Assembly (NCBI GenBank): GCA_900316315.1
Contig: ONCK01000020.1
Location: 1-49,009 of the forward strand
Direction: 5' to 3'
Source of the DNA: an uncultured Prevotellaceae bacterium
Lineage (GTDB): Bacteria > Bacteroidota > Bacteroidia > Bacteroidales > Bacteroidaceae
Length of the DNA: 49,009 nt
The notes below the pieces were generated by a model. It was not told where the DNA came from, did no database searches, and saw only the letters and a program-made list of their open reading frames with translations. Made by a program: the position numbers and the translations under genes. Shown here piece by piece: positions 23,945-34,020 of this stretch; the stretch's first letter is position 1; each line of letters opens with the position of its first letter.

Positions 23945-25240
23945 ATGGAAGTACTTACGCTCTACGAACTCAATCAACTGGTGGCCGAACTCATCCAGGG
24001 CACTTTGACGGATGCCTACTGGGTGAGAGCCGAATTGAGCGAGATACGTGTCTCGCAAAAAGGCCATTGCTTCATCGAGCTGGTCGAGAAGGATGAGCAG
24101 AATGGCTTGCTTAAGGCTAAAGCACGCGGAGTCATCATGCGATATGTTTACCCTCTGCTCAAGATGAACTTTGAGAGTATCACGGGGCAGCCACTCTGTG
24201 CGGGCTTGAATGTGCTCCTGCAAGTCCGGGTCTCCTTTAGCGAGTTGTATGGCTACTCCTTGATTGTCGAAGACATAGACCCGACCTACACGCTAGGCAG
24301 TATAGCCCGGCGGCGTCGGGAAATCATGGAACGACTGCAGAAGGAAGGTGTCGCGGAGATGAATCAGGAACTTACATTTCCCCAGCCGGCACAGCGCATA
24401 GCTGTCATCTCTTCTCCGACAGCAGCGGGCTACGAGGACTTCTGCCGGCAGCTCGACACCAATGCCCAAGGCTTCCGCTTTACCCATCAGCTCTTTGCAG
24501 CCACTATGCAGGGCGGGGCAACCGAATCCAGCATCATCGCTGCACTAGACCGTATCGCGGGACAAGTGGATCAGTGGGATGTCGTGGTCATCATCCGAGG
24601 CGGAGGCGCAGTAAGCGATCTGAGCGGATTTGACACCTATCCATTGGCCAACAATGTGGCACAGTTTCCCTTGCCCATACTTACAGGTATCGGCCATGAA
24701 CGCGACCTCTCTGTACTGGACTTGGTGGCTTATCATCATCTCAAGACACCGACAGCAGTGGCCGACTATCTCATCGAGCAGATGACGGTCTTGGCTACCC
24801 AGCTGGAATCTTTGGAAGAAAGGCTTACAGAGGCGTGCAGATCAGCCTTGGAGACAGAAACCAATCAGATAGGGCGCCTCATGATGCACGTCGAGATGAT
24901 TGGCAAGACCTTGCTGCCTCAACGGCTCATGAACCTTGACCAGTTGGATCATCGGCTCAGTCAGGCAGCTTCTCATCAGACTGAGATTGCCCGGCTTGCC
25001 TTTGGACAGCTATGGCAACGCCTCAAGTCGGCTGCTGCACGAGGTGTATCAGAGCAGAAACATCATCTCCAGGCGCTCGAGACCGCTGTCAAGGCCGCCG
25101 ATCCTGAACATATCCTGAGACTCGGCTACAGTATCACGCTCAAGGACGGCAAGGCGGTGAGAGATATAGCTCTGCTGAGGCGCGGAGACCATATTACAAC
25201 CCGTTTGGCCAAGGGAGAAGTAACCAGTACGATAGACTAG
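23945..25240 (+). CDS. xseA: Exodeoxyribonuclease VII large subunit
   Basis: 431 aa. N-terminal OB-fold (YWVRAELSEIRVSQKGHCFIELVEKD) binds single-stranded DNA. The catalytic domain has ISSPTAAGYEDF, IIRGGGAVSDLSGFDTYPLA and LTGIGHERD. A coiled-coil region (~280-390) and a short C-terminal strand (GYSITLKDGKAVRD) complete the normal plan. With XseB it degrades single-stranded DNA to oligonucleotides. xseB follows after 5 bp. Confidence 0.93.
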   Translation: MEVLTLYELNQLVAELIQGTLTDAYWVRAELSEIRVSQKGHCFIELVEKDEQNGLLKAKARGVIMRYVYPLLKMNFESITGQPLCAGLNVLLQVRVSFSELYGYSLIVEDIDPTYTLGSIARRRREIMERLQKEGVAEMNQELTFPQPAQRIAVISSPTAAGYEDFCRQLDTNAQGFRFTHQLFAATMQGGATESSIIAALDRIAGQVDQWDVVVIIRGGGAVSDLSGFDTYPLANNVAQFPLPILTGIGHERDLSVLDLVAYHHLKTPTAVADYLIEQMTVLATQLESLEERLTEACRSALETETNQIGRLMMHVEMIGKTLLPQRLMNLDQLDHRLSQAASHQTEIARLAFGQLWQRLKSAAARGVSEQKHHLQALETAVKAADPEHILRLGYSITLKDGKAVRDIALLRRGDHITTRLAKGEVTSTID

Positions 25241-25245
25241 ACAAT

Positions 25246-25458
25246 ATGAAAAAGACAGAATTGAAATACAGTGACGCCGTAAAGCGTCTCAATGAGATAG
25301 TCGAAGAGATAGAAGGCCAGGAGGTGGATATCGATACCCTAGCCGACAAGCTCAAGGAGGCGAAGAAAATACTCAAGCAATGCAAAGATAAGCTCTACGA
25401 GGTAGACAAGAGCATACAGAAGGTATTGTCTGACGATGACAAGAAGGAGACGGAATAG
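25246..25458 (+). CDS. xseB: Exodeoxyribonuclease VII small subunit
   Basis: 70 aa, highly charged and helical (KYSDAVKRLNEIVEEIEGQEVDIDTLADKLKEA...). The LxxIVxxIExxExxxDxLxxxxKEA pattern is the XseB signature. It coats the XseA coiled coils. The 5-bp gap from xseA indicates one operon. Confidence 0.9.
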   Translation: MKKTELKYSDAVKRLNEIVEEIEGQEVDIDTLADKLKEAKKILKQCKDKLYEVDKSIQKVLSDDDKKETE

Positions 25459-25790
25459 CTTGCTCCCGAGGGGTACAACCTTCGCCCCGTCGAGAGCCAG
25501 TTATCCTGATGCTACTCAGACCAGATTGCGATGCTCTCATGACGAGACCGCTTCCTATTTAAACTAGGCCCGACCTTGTCTTCCCTGGGTGGCGACAGCT
25601 TGTAAATAGGACCTTCACGATAGCTCCAAATGCCCATCCATTGCTTTAGGATTCCCCAGTTTTCCCCATATTGTTTGTGCCGCATTCAAGCTAATTTTTA
25701 GTTCGGGAAAATATTCTTCTCTCGGTTATCGGTAAAACCAGAGATTTCGCTCCAGTCTAGGAGGAAAAGGAATGTTTTCCTTATTCCCCT
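25459..25790. other. Intergenic before the tandem repeat
   Basis: About 330 bp. It contains a fragment of repeat family II (TATTTAAACTAGGCCCGACC, 25555-25575) and a decayed unit of the 85-bp repeat (25741-25790). No gene seen. Confidence 0.5.
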
Positions 25791-26065
25791 CGCTTATTTG
25801 TAAAATTGGATAATTTACTTTCGCTCGGGAGAGGGGAAAAAAGCAAATTTCATTTTCTTTTTCCCCCCTTTCCCCTCGCTTATTTGTAAAATTGGATAAT
25901 TTACTTTCGCTCGGGAGAGGGGAAAAAAGCAAATTTCATTTTCTTTTTCCCCCTTTCCTCTCGCTTATTCGTAAATTTGGATAATTTACTTTCGCTCGGG
26001 AGAGGGGCAAAAAGCAAATTTCATTTTCTTTTTCCCCCTTTCCTCTCGCTTATTCGTAAATTTGC
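25791..26065. repeat. 85-bp tandem repeat, 3.2 copies
   Basis: Units start at 25791, 25876, 25961 and 26046 (partial), each TCGCTTATT(T/C)GTAAA... ending in TTTCC(T/C)C. The period is exactly 85 bp and the copies are >90% alike. 85 is not a multiple of 3 and all frames are low-complexity, so it is non-coding. The last partial copy supplies TAAATTTG (26057-26064), a -7 element before the ABC-F gene. Confidence 0.88.
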
Positions 26066-26086
26066 ATTTCAAAAGATACTAGTGAA

Positions 26087-28042
26087 GTGATATCGGTCAA
26101 CAACTTAAGCGTCGCCTTTGGGGTTAAGCCACTTTTTAGCGACGTCTCCTTTGTGGTAAATGATAAGGAGCGGGTATGCCTCGTGGGAAAAAACGGCGCG
26201 GGTAAGTCTACGCTTCTCAAGATACTCTCTGGACAACAACGACCAACCACGGGTACGGTAAGTATTCCGACTGGACAGACAATAGGCTATTTGCCGCAGG
26301 TGATGAAACTGGTGGACGGCCGTACCGTGAGGGAGGAGGCTGCTCTGGCCTTTGAAGACATCAAACGGCAACAGGAGGAAATTGACCGTATCGGCATGGC
26401 GCTGGCTGAACGCACTGACTACGAAAGCGAGGATTACGGCCAACTGACTCTGCGCCTGGCTACGTTGACGGAGCATGTCAATATGATGGGCGGCGGACAC
26501 TATGAGGCTGAACTGGAACGTACACTGACCGGACTTGGCTTTGAGCGCGAGGAACTGGACCGTCAGACAAGCGAGCTGAGCGGCGGATGGCGTATGCGCG
26601 TCGAGCTGGCTAAGCTGCTCTTGAGACACCCCGACATTCTCCTGCTCGATGAGCCGACCAATCATCTGGATATCTGGAGTATCGAGTGGCTTGAGGACTA
26701 TCTCAAGTCAAGCCCATGCGCTCTGGTACTTGTCAGTCACGACCGCACATTTATCAATCATACGACGGACCGCACACTGGAGATCAACTGCGGCAAGCTC
26801 ATAGACTACCACGCTAAGTACAACGAGTATGTGAAGCTGCGCGCGGAGCGGCGTGAGCAGCAGTTGAGAGCCTACGAAAACCAGCAGAAGGAGATTGCCG
26901 ACATCAAGGACTTCATCGAGCGCTTCCGCTACAAGCCGACGAAGGCTGTGCAGGTGCAGAGCCGCATCAAGCAGCTCGAGCGTATCGTGCCTATCGAGGT
27001 AGACGAGGTGGATACCAGTCGACTGCATCTCAAGTTTGCTCCTTGTCTCCGCAGCGGAGATTATCCCTTGATATGCAAGGATATGGCGGCCGGATGGGGA
27101 GACCATACTATTGTGCGCAATGTCAACCTTACTATCAAGCGTGGAGAAAAGGTGGCTTTGGTAGGACGCAATGGCGAAGGCAAGTCAACACTCGTCAAGT
27201 GCATCATGCAACTGGCCGGCCAGATGCAACCGGGACTTCATTGGGACGGCACACTCAAGATTGGACATAATGTGCAAATAGGATATTTCGCACAAAACGA
27301 GGCCCAGATGCTCGACGAGGACATTACGGTCTACGACACAATAGACCAAGTCGCCACAGGAGACGTGAGGCTTCGGATCAAGGACCTGCTGGGCGCTTTC
27401 ATGTTTGGTGGCGAGGCAAGTGACAAGCTGGTCAAGGTACTCTCCGGCGGAGAGCGTACGCGACTGGCCATGCAGAGGCTGCTGCTCAAGCCTATCAATC
27501 TGCTCATACTCGATGAGCCGACCAACCACCTCGACATGCGCACCAAGGATGTGCTTAAAGAGGCTGTCAAGGCCTTTGATGGTACTGCCATTATTGTAAG
27601 TCATGATCGAGACTTCCTCGACGGACTGGTAGAGAAAGTCTATGAAGTGGGCGGCGGAAAGATCAAAGAGCACTTGTGTGGCATCTACGAATTTCTGCAG
27701 GAGAAAAAGATCGAATCGCTCGGCGAGCTTGATCGCGCAAGCCAGCTCCCAAAGGAGCCTGTTGCTGCAAAGGTGAGCTCGGAAGGCAAATTGAGCTATG
27801 AACAGCAGAAGGAGCAGCGTCGCAAAATGCAGAAACTGGAACGCCAAGTGGCTGACAGTGAGAGACAAATCGGAGACTTGGAGGCTGCTCTCCACTTGCT
27901 GGAGGACCAGATGGCTACACCGGAAGGCGCAGCCGACAGTACGCTGGCGGCCAAGCATCAGAATATATCACAACAGCTCGATAAAGAGATGGAAAACTGG
28001 ACACAACTTTCCGAAGAACTGGAACAGATCAAACAACAATAA
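26087..28042 (+). CDS. ABC-F family ATP-binding protein
   Basis: 651 aa. The start is GTG 26087 (MISVNNLSVAFGVKPLFSDVSF); there is no upstream in-frame ATG and homologous proteins begin at this point. Two ABC domains: Walker A GKNGAGKST and GRNGEGKST, signatures LSGGWRMR and LSGGERTR, and DEPTNHLD twice. The inter-domain linker (~245-320, KYNEYVKLRAERREQQ...) and C-terminal coiled coil fit ABC-F translation factors, which act on the ribosome and have no membrane partner. It heads a plus-strand series through 33.9 kb. Confidence 0.88.
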   Translation: MISVNNLSVAFGVKPLFSDVSFVVNDKERVCLVGKNGAGKSTLLKILSGQQRPTTGTVSIPTGQTIGYLPQVMKLVDGRTVREEAALAFEDIKRQQEEIDRIGMALAERTDYESEDYGQLTLRLATLTEHVNMMGGGHYEAELERTLTGLGFEREELDRQTSELSGGWRMRVELAKLLLRHPDILLLDEPTNHLDIWSIEWLEDYLKSSPCALVLVSHDRTFINHTTDRTLEINCGKLIDYHAKYNEYVKLRAERREQQLRAYENQQKEIADIKDFIERFRYKPTKAVQVQSRIKQLERIVPIEVDEVDTSRLHLKFAPCLRSGDYPLICKDMAAGWGDHTIVRNVNLTIKRGEKVALVGRNGEGKSTLVKCIMQLAGQMQPGLHWDGTLKIGHNVQIGYFAQNEAQMLDEDITVYDTIDQVATGDVRLRIKDLLGAFMFGGEASDKLVKVLSGGERTRLAMQRLLLKPINLLILDEPTNHLDMRTKDVLKEAVKAFDGTAIIVSHDRDFLDGLVEKVYEVGGGKIKEHLCGIYEFLQEKKIESLGELDRASQLPKEPVAAKVSSEGKLSYEQQKEQRRKMQKLERQVADSERQIGDLEAALHLLEDQMATPEGAADSTLAAKHQNISQQLDKEMENWTQLSEELEQIKQQ

Positions 28043-28060
28043 TTTAATAAACATCATATT

Positions 28061-30100
28061 ATGAAAATCGCATTATTGATTTCCTGCGCGATGATTTCAG
28101 GCGCCATGACGCAGGCCAAAGTCAGGACCACATCGCATCCGCACGGCATAGATCCGGCTAATTTTGACCTCAAGGCTAAGCCTGGGACGGACTTTTTCCA
28201 ATATGCTTGCGGAGGCTGGAACAAACGCAATCCAATGCCGGCTGATCAGTCAAGGTGGGGCGTGTTTAACCAGCTTATTGACAATAACAATAAGCGCATC
28301 AAGGAACTCATCGAAGAGATGTCCGCCAAGAAAAGCTCTGACCCGCTGGAGCAGAAGATCGGACTCCTGTACAACAAGGTGATAGACCAGAAGACGCTCA
28401 ATGCTCAAGGCATCAAGCCTCTGCTCGTCTACACAGACAAGATTGCCCAGATAAATTCGCGAGAGGGGATACAGCAAGCGGCTGCCGCCATGGGTAGATA
28501 TGGCGTGTCGGCCTTTTTCACCTACGGCACAGAGGCTGATGCCATGGATAGCAAGATGAATCTCGTGTCCATCGGACAGGGAGGCCTCACTCTCGGACAG
28601 CGTGACTACTATCTCGATACGGATACCGCTACGCTCAAGATACGCAAGGCCTACAAGGAATTTGGCCAGCAGGTGTTGAGTAAAATTTATTCCTCAGAGA
28701 CGACCGATCAGATAGCAAAGCGCATGAATGGTGTACTGCAACTCGAGACGAGACTGGCAAAGTCATTCAAGAGTCGTGTAGAACTTCGTGTACCGGAAAA
28801 CAATTACCAGAAGATCAGTTATCAGGCCCTGAAAGACAGCTACAAGGCAGTAGATTGGGACCAGTTCTTCCGTATCAACAAGTACCCAGCCTTTGACTAT
28901 GTCAATGTAGGCCAGCCCGATGCACTTTCGGAGGCCAACGAGATCTTAGCCAACGAGGATCTGGAAGTGCTCAAGAGCTATCTGACCCTGCGCCTCGCCG
29001 TAAATAGCCTGCCCTATCTGAGCGATGAGCTGAGAGGCCTGCACTTTGGCTTCTTCGGACGCGTCATGAGTGGTACGGAGCAGGAGCAGCCGGCATGGAA
29101 GCGCGGCGTCAACCTGGAGAATGAGCTCTTGGGAGAAGCTCTCGGCCGCATATACGTCAAGCGCTATTTCCCTGAGGCTGCAAAGAAGCGCATGGAGACG
29201 CTTGTGTCCAACTTGCAAAAGGCGCTCGGAGAGCGTATCAAGGCGCAGGACTGGATGAGTGATGAGACTAAGGCTAAGGCGCTGGAAAAACTGTCCACCT
29301 TCTATGTCAAGATAGGCTATCCCAACAAATGGCGCGACTTCAGCGGCCTTCAGCTAGACCCCGACAAGAGCCTGCTTGAGACAATAATGACAATTATGTC
29401 GTTTAATAGCGATTACTATACTGAGAAGACTGTCGGCAAGCCCGTAGACCGTGACCAGTGGTACATGAATCCACACGAGGTCAACGCTTACTACAATCCG
29501 CCCACCAATGAAATTTGCTTCCCGGCCGGCATCCTGCAGTACCCATTCTTTGACATGGAGGCAGACGATGCCTTCAATTACGGCGCTATCGGTGTCGTCA
29601 TTGGCCATGAGATGACCCACGGATTTGACGACCAGGGCCGCAAGTTCGACAAGGACGGCAATATGAAGGAGTGGTGGACCCCGGAGGATGCTAAGCGCTT
29701 CCAGGGGCGTACGCAGGTGATGGTAGACTATTTTAATAAGATAAAGGTACTCCCTGATCTCAATGCCAATGGTCAGCTTACGCTGGGTGAAAACCTTGCC
29801 GACCACGGAGGCCTTCAGGTATCCTTCACCGCTTTACAAAATGCGACCAAGGGGCAACCCTCCAAGCGAATCAGCGGCTATACTCCCGAGCAGCGCTTCT
29901 TCCTCGCCTTTGCCGGCGTATGGGCTGGCACAATACGCGACGCAGAAATTCGCAAGCGCGTCAAGAGTGACCCTCACTCGCTGGCTAAGTGGCGTGTTGA
30001 CGGACAACTGCCTCATATAGACGCCTGGTATAAGGCCTTCAATATTACGCCTAAAGATCCTCTCTACGTACCCAAGGACAAACGGGTGACTATCTGGTAA
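28061..30100 (+). CDS. pepO: M13 family zinc metallopeptidase (PepO-like)
   Basis: 679 aa. N-terminal signal peptide (MKIALLISCAMISGAMTQAK). Early FFQYACGGWNKRNPMPADQSRWGVF is the M13 N-terminal signature. Zinc site VIGHEMTHGFDDQGR near residue 515 (HExxH) and ENLADHGG near 576 (third ligand). It ends VPKDKRVTIW, where neprilysins have a CxxW. It cleaves small peptides in the periplasm or at the surface. 18 bp after the ABC-F gene and 13 bp before metA. Confidence 0.92.
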   Translation: MKIALLISCAMISGAMTQAKVRTTSHPHGIDPANFDLKAKPGTDFFQYACGGWNKRNPMPADQSRWGVFNQLIDNNNKRIKELIEEMSAKKSSDPLEQKIGLLYNKVIDQKTLNAQGIKPLLVYTDKIAQINSREGIQQAAAAMGRYGVSAFFTYGTEADAMDSKMNLVSIGQGGLTLGQRDYYLDTDTATLKIRKAYKEFGQQVLSKIYSSETTDQIAKRMNGVLQLETRLAKSFKSRVELRVPENNYQKISYQALKDSYKAVDWDQFFRINKYPAFDYVNVGQPDALSEANEILANEDLEVLKSYLTLRLAVNSLPYLSDELRGLHFGFFGRVMSGTEQEQPAWKRGVNLENELLGEALGRIYVKRYFPEAAKKRMETLVSNLQKALGERIKAQDWMSDETKAKALEKLSTFYVKIGYPNKWRDFSGLQLDPDKSLLETIMTIMSFNSDYYTEKTVGKPVDRDQWYMNPHEVNAYYNPPTNEICFPAGILQYPFFDMEADDAFNYGAIGVVIGHEMTHGFDDQGRKFDKDGNMKEWWTPEDAKRFQGRTQVMVDYFNKIKVLPDLNANGQLTLGENLADHGGLQVSFTALQNATKGQPSKRISGYTPEQRFFLAFAGVWAGTIRDAEIRKRVKSDPHSLAKWRVDGQLPHIDAWYKAFNITPKDPLYVPKDKRVTIW

Positions 30101-30113
30101 TCTTACTGCTGAA

Positions 30114-31001
30114 ATGTCTGTCATAGTAGTCAAGGGATGGCCTTCCATCAATCAGCTTAAGGAGGAAGGCATTGATATACTCGATGAGGTGCCCAGAGGA
30201 GTGCGTCCGCTACAGATAGGACTTCTCAATCTGATGCCTATGAAGGAGTTTGCTGAGATGGATTTCTACCGTATTTTGTCTCACTCCCGATTTGATGTAC
30301 AGGTGACGCCGATCAAGCTCAGCGGGCAGAAGTATAAGAATGCGCCTCAGGAATATGTAGATAAATACTACACCGATTTCCATGATCTGAAGGATTTCCC
30401 GTTTGATGGCTTTATCATTACGGGCGCGCCAGTGGAGCAGTTCCCCTTTGAAGAAGTGCGTTACTGGGACCAGATGCTGGAGGTCTACCAATGGTGTGAG
30501 AAACATCCCAGGATGTCCAAGATACACATCTGCTGGGGCTCGCAGGCGGCGCTATATGCTCAGTTTGGTATCGTTAAGCATCCGGTTCCGCAAAAGGTAT
30601 TTGGCATCTTTGACCAGATGGCTAAGCCGATACCTCTCTTTGAGGGCCTGACGCCTTACTTCCCGATGCCGCAGAGCCGTCATACGGAGATTGATCCTGG
30701 TCAGCTGACACGCGAGTCGAGACTCGAGATTGTGGCTATGTCACCCCTGTCCGGGGCAGGAGTCATACAGCGAGTCGGAACGTCTGAGTTTTATGTCACA
30801 GGGCATCTCGAGTATTCGCCCGTGCGCATAGACTTTGAATATCACCGCGATCTGGAGAAGAATCTGCCCATTCACTTGCCCTTCAACTACTACGAAAATG
30901 ACGATCCGGAGCAGAGTATCAACTATTCGTGGCGAGAAGCAGGCATTCGTTTTTATACCAATTGGCTGGAAAACTACGTCAATGACGCAGCTAGATTCTG
31001 A
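30114..31001 (+). CDS. metA: Homoserine O-acyltransferase, probably acetyl-CoA dependent
   Basis: 295 aa, MetA (HTS) family. Catalytic Cys140 lies in HICWGSQAALY; His231 and Glu233 in VTGHLEYSP. The acyl-donor-determining position reads ITGAPVEQF (E108). In this family Glu there goes with acetyl-CoA and Gly, as in E. coli, with succinyl-CoA. The reaction starts the methionine branch from homoserine, made by ThrA encoded at 15.5-18 kb. It lies 5 bp before the U32 gene. Confidence 0.9.
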   Translation: MSVIVVKGWPSINQLKEEGIDILDEVPRGVRPLQIGLLNLMPMKEFAEMDFYRILSHSRFDVQVTPIKLSGQKYKNAPQEYVDKYYTDFHDLKDFPFDGFIITGAPVEQFPFEEVRYWDQMLEVYQWCEKHPRMSKIHICWGSQAALYAQFGIVKHPVPQKVFGIFDQMAKPIPLFEGLTPYFPMPQSRHTEIDPGQLTRESRLEIVAMSPLSGAGVIQRVGTSEFYVTGHLEYSPVRIDFEYHRDLEKNLPIHLPFNYYENDDPEQSINYSWREAGIRFYTNWLENYVNDAARF

Positions 31002-31006
31002 TTAAT

Positions 31007-32881
31007 ATGGACAAAAGTACAGTCGCTTCGTCGTCAAGGCCTGTGGAGCTTCTCTCTCCGGCTCGCACAGCTGACATAGGCATTGCTGCTATTGACGCTG
31101 GCGCTGATGCAGTCTATATTGGCGCTCCTGCCTTTGGAGCCAGGGCACAGGCGGGCAACACTCTTGATGGTATACTCCGGTTGGTGGAGTATGCGCGCCC
31201 CTTTGGGGTCAAAGTATACGTCACGCTCAACACGATACTTTATGATTCGGAACTCGAGAAGGTGCGCCAAATGGCGCTGCAGCTCGCTGAGATAGGAGTA
31301 GATGCCTTTATCGCTCAGGATATGTCCTTGTGGCAGATGCACCTCCCGATACCGCTTAATGCCAGCACGCAGATGGACAACCGTACTCCCCAACAGGTGC
31401 AGATGCTCTATGACTTGGGATATAGCCGGGCAATTCTGGCGCGCGAACTTAGCCTTGACGAGATCCACAAGATCCATCAAGCAGTGCCCAAGATGGAACT
31501 CGAGGTCTTTGTCCACGGAGCGTTGTGCGTGAGCTTGAGCGGACGATGCTACGCATCCCAATACTGTTTTTCCCGAAGTGCCAACAGAGGAGAGTGCGCT
31601 CAGTTTTGCAGGCTGGCCTTTGACCTTATTGATGGGGAAGAACGCGTGGTGGTACGTGATAAACACCTGCTCTCTATGCGCGATCTCAATCGCAGTCATG
31701 ACTTGGAGCAACTTATGGACGCTGGGGTCAGTAGTTTCAAGATTGAGGGTCGGCTCAAGGATATCGACTATGTGCGCAATATCACTGCATATTACCGTCA
31801 GACGCTTGACAGTATCCTGCAACGGCGACCAGAGTACCGCAGAGCTTCTTACGGGCACTGTGAGACACTCTTTAAGCCTGACCCCCTCAAGAGTTTTAAC
31901 AGACGCTTTACGGACTATTTTCTCCACGGACGCAAGGCTGATGTTTGGTCACCCGATACGCCCAAGTCTGTCGGTGAACCGGTAGGCGAAGTCAAGGAAA
32001 ACCGTGGATACACTATACGCGTGAGCGGACTTACAACATTCCATAGTGGAGACGGGCTGTGCTATTTTGATGTCCAGCATAAGTTGCATGGCTTTCGTGT
32101 CAATCGAGCCGAGGCCAATTTGCTCTATCCGGCGACTCGTCAGCCGGGGCTTAGCCCTCAGACGCTTCTGTATCGCAATCATGACGCACTTTTTGAGCAT
32201 CAGGTGATGCAGCCGCAACCTCCCCGGACACTAGCTGTCGATGTCATACTGCAGCCCACTACGGAGGGATATCGGCTGACGATGTCGGATGAGACAGGCG
32301 CCACAGTCAGTCAGGATTATACCTTGGATCATCAAGAGGCGCGCTCCGGACAGGGAGAGCGTCAGGCTCGGGAGTTAAGCAAACTTGGGGGAACTCCCCT
32401 GCGTGCTATTCATGTAGATACAAGTAAGACGGCCCACCTATTTTTGCCGGCCTCAGTGCTCAGCCAATGGCGCAGACAGGCGGTCGAGGCATTACTTAGT
32501 CGCCATCATACGGCCACCCAGCCAACACTTCCCCCTCGCAAGAAGGTCAGTTACCCTAATGTGCGAGTTGACTATAGGGCTAATGTGGCCAACATGATGG
32601 CCCGGGATTTCTATCTCGAGCATGGGGCCACTGAGGTCAGTCCTGCCTATGAATTGGAGCCGCCTTCAGACGCAATACTTATGACTTGTAAGCACTGCAT
32701 CCGCTTTGCTCTCAATGCCTGCTTTAAGAGAAGCCCTTCGCGTGCGCACCGTCTTGTCGGGCCTCTGCAACTGGCCTTGCCAGATGGGCGTAAGTTTCCT
32801 CTTGAATTTGACTGCCGTAATTGCCAGATGCTTGTCCATGCGCCGTATTCTCAATCTCAATCGCAAAGTCATGGGTCTTAA
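31007..32881 (+). CDS. U32 peptidase family protein, probable RlhA-like 23S rRNA hydroxylase
   Basis: 624 aa. The N-terminal U32 domain starts VELLSPARTADIGIAAIDAGADAVYIG. The Cys cluster GALCVSLSGRCYASQYCFSRSANRGECAQFCRL is the putative 4Fe-4S site. FKIEGRLKDIDYV follows, then a long C-terminal part with more Cys (CKHCIRFALNAC, CRNC). Length and layout match the long YdcP/RlhA type (~650 aa), which hydroxylates a 23S rRNA cytidine, rather than the short UbiU/V or TrhP forms. The peptidase name is historical. Stop overlaps the next gene by 11 bp. Confidence 0.85.
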   Translation: MDKSTVASSSRPVELLSPARTADIGIAAIDAGADAVYIGAPAFGARAQAGNTLDGILRLVEYARPFGVKVYVTLNTILYDSELEKVRQMALQLAEIGVDAFIAQDMSLWQMHLPIPLNASTQMDNRTPQQVQMLYDLGYSRAILARELSLDEIHKIHQAVPKMELEVFVHGALCVSLSGRCYASQYCFSRSANRGECAQFCRLAFDLIDGEERVVVRDKHLLSMRDLNRSHDLEQLMDAGVSSFKIEGRLKDIDYVRNITAYYRQTLDSILQRRPEYRRASYGHCETLFKPDPLKSFNRRFTDYFLHGRKADVWSPDTPKSVGEPVGEVKENRGYTIRVSGLTTFHSGDGLCYFDVQHKLHGFRVNRAEANLLYPATRQPGLSPQTLLYRNHDALFEHQVMQPQPPRTLAVDVILQPTTEGYRLTMSDETGATVSQDYTLDHQEARSGQGERQARELSKLGGTPLRAIHVDTSKTAHLFLPASVLSQWRRQAVEALLSRHHTATQPTLPPRKKVSYPNVRVDYRANVANMMARDFYLEHGATEVSPAYELEPPSDAILMTCKHCIRFALNACFKRSPSRAHRLVGPLQLALPDGRKFPLEFDCRNCQMLVHAPYSQSQSQSHGS

Positions 32882-33875
32882 TCATTCCAATCTTCTCCAC
32901 TTGTCTGCAATGCTCTTATGGATAACTGTGTTGAGCGGGTGCAGTCATTATAAGCCCCAGCTTCGTACCGATTGGGACCTGACGGAGACGCAGCGGGACT
33001 CTATCAACTTTGCCATAACTCATCACTATACAGTCAATTACAATTTTCAGGTCGTCGCGGACAGTCTTGAGCTACTCTCCACCTTTTCGGGGCTAGCTGA
33101 TGGGCTGGAACGGACTGACAGTTGCGCAGTCTATCACAGCGATCAGATAGTTGTAGCTGACATTGCCCCTGTCAGTCGGAACTCTCTCTACAAGCGCTAC
33201 TATATCAAGGTGGCCCGCGATCAAGAGACTATGGGCTGGATTAGTGAGGACGAATTGCTCAAGGGCGTAGTACCGTGCGATCCCATCTCACAGTTCATTC
33301 ATCTCTTTACGAGTCGGCGTACAATAGTTTTTTGTATCATTCTGGGCCTCGCAGCCCTGAGCTATCTCTATCGACTGATGAGGCGCAAGCAGGTGCCGCT
33401 GGTACATTTCAACGATATTGACTCCTTTTACCCGACACTCTTCTGCCTTGTCACGGCAGCAAGCGCGACGCTCTATGGCACGATGCAAGTCTTTGCTCCT
33501 GATCTGTGGATTGACTACTATTACCATCCTACGCTCAATCCGCTTAGTCTGCCATTGTTGCCTGCAACCTTTATAGCAAGTGTTTGGCTGTTGTTGATTA
33601 CCTTTATCGCTGTCGTGGATGATGTACGCGTACAGCTTAGCCGGAGCGACGGCATCACCTACTTGCTGGGCCTGGGGTGTATATGGTTTGTCGTCTACCT
33701 GATCTTCAGTCTCACGGTGCAGATATATATAGGATATCCGCTGCTCATCGTATACTGTATACTGGCTATCCGGCTCTATCGTAAGCGGTATGTGGCCAAA
33801 TACGTCTGTGGTCAGTGCGGCAAGCCGATGCGTCATCTCGGCCGTTGCCCTCATTGCGGCGCGATCAATAAGTGA
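32871..33875 (+). CDS. Lipoprotein-type membrane protein with C-terminal zinc ribbon
   Basis: 334 aa from ATG 32871 (MGLNHSNLLHLSAMLL), which overlaps the U32 stop and yields a lipobox LSGC (Cys24); a further upstream start lies inside U32 and is rejected. A ~95-residue soluble part follows (an SH3-like feel, ISEDELLKG), then four or five membrane segments (~135-310). A cytoplasmic ribbon ends the protein (VCGQCGKPMRHLGRCPHCGAINK). Function unknown; translational coupling with U32 only suggests co-expression. Confidence 0.65.
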   Translation: MGLNHSNLLHLSAMLLWITVLSGCSHYKPQLRTDWDLTETQRDSINFAITHHYTVNYNFQVVADSLELLSTFSGLADGLERTDSCAVYHSDQIVVADIAPVSRNSLYKRYYIKVARDQETMGWISEDELLKGVVPCDPISQFIHLFTSRRTIVFCIILGLAALSYLYRLMRRKQVPLVHFNDIDSFYPTLFCLVTAASATLYGTMQVFAPDLWIDYYYHPTLNPLSLPLLPATFIASVWLLLITFIAVVDDVRVQLSRSDGITYLLGLGCIWFVVYLIFSLTVQIYIGYPLLIVYCILAIRLYRKRYVAKYVCGQCGKPMRHLGRCPHCGAINK

Positions 33876-34020
33876 AGCCTTAGGTCAAAGCCAATCTCTC
33901 CTGAACCTTAGGCTCGCAGCCGACCAGCTCTCGGATGAAAGATCAATAAGACCTCATCTCGCTCTTGTTGACAAATTTTTTAAAAGAAACAGAAAGGATT
34001 CCCTAAAAAAATACTGGGGC

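Noticed and set aside
25791-26065. CRISPR array
   Set aside because: The whole 85-bp unit is conserved including the would-be spacers, and there is no short direct repeat with unique spacers or cas gene.
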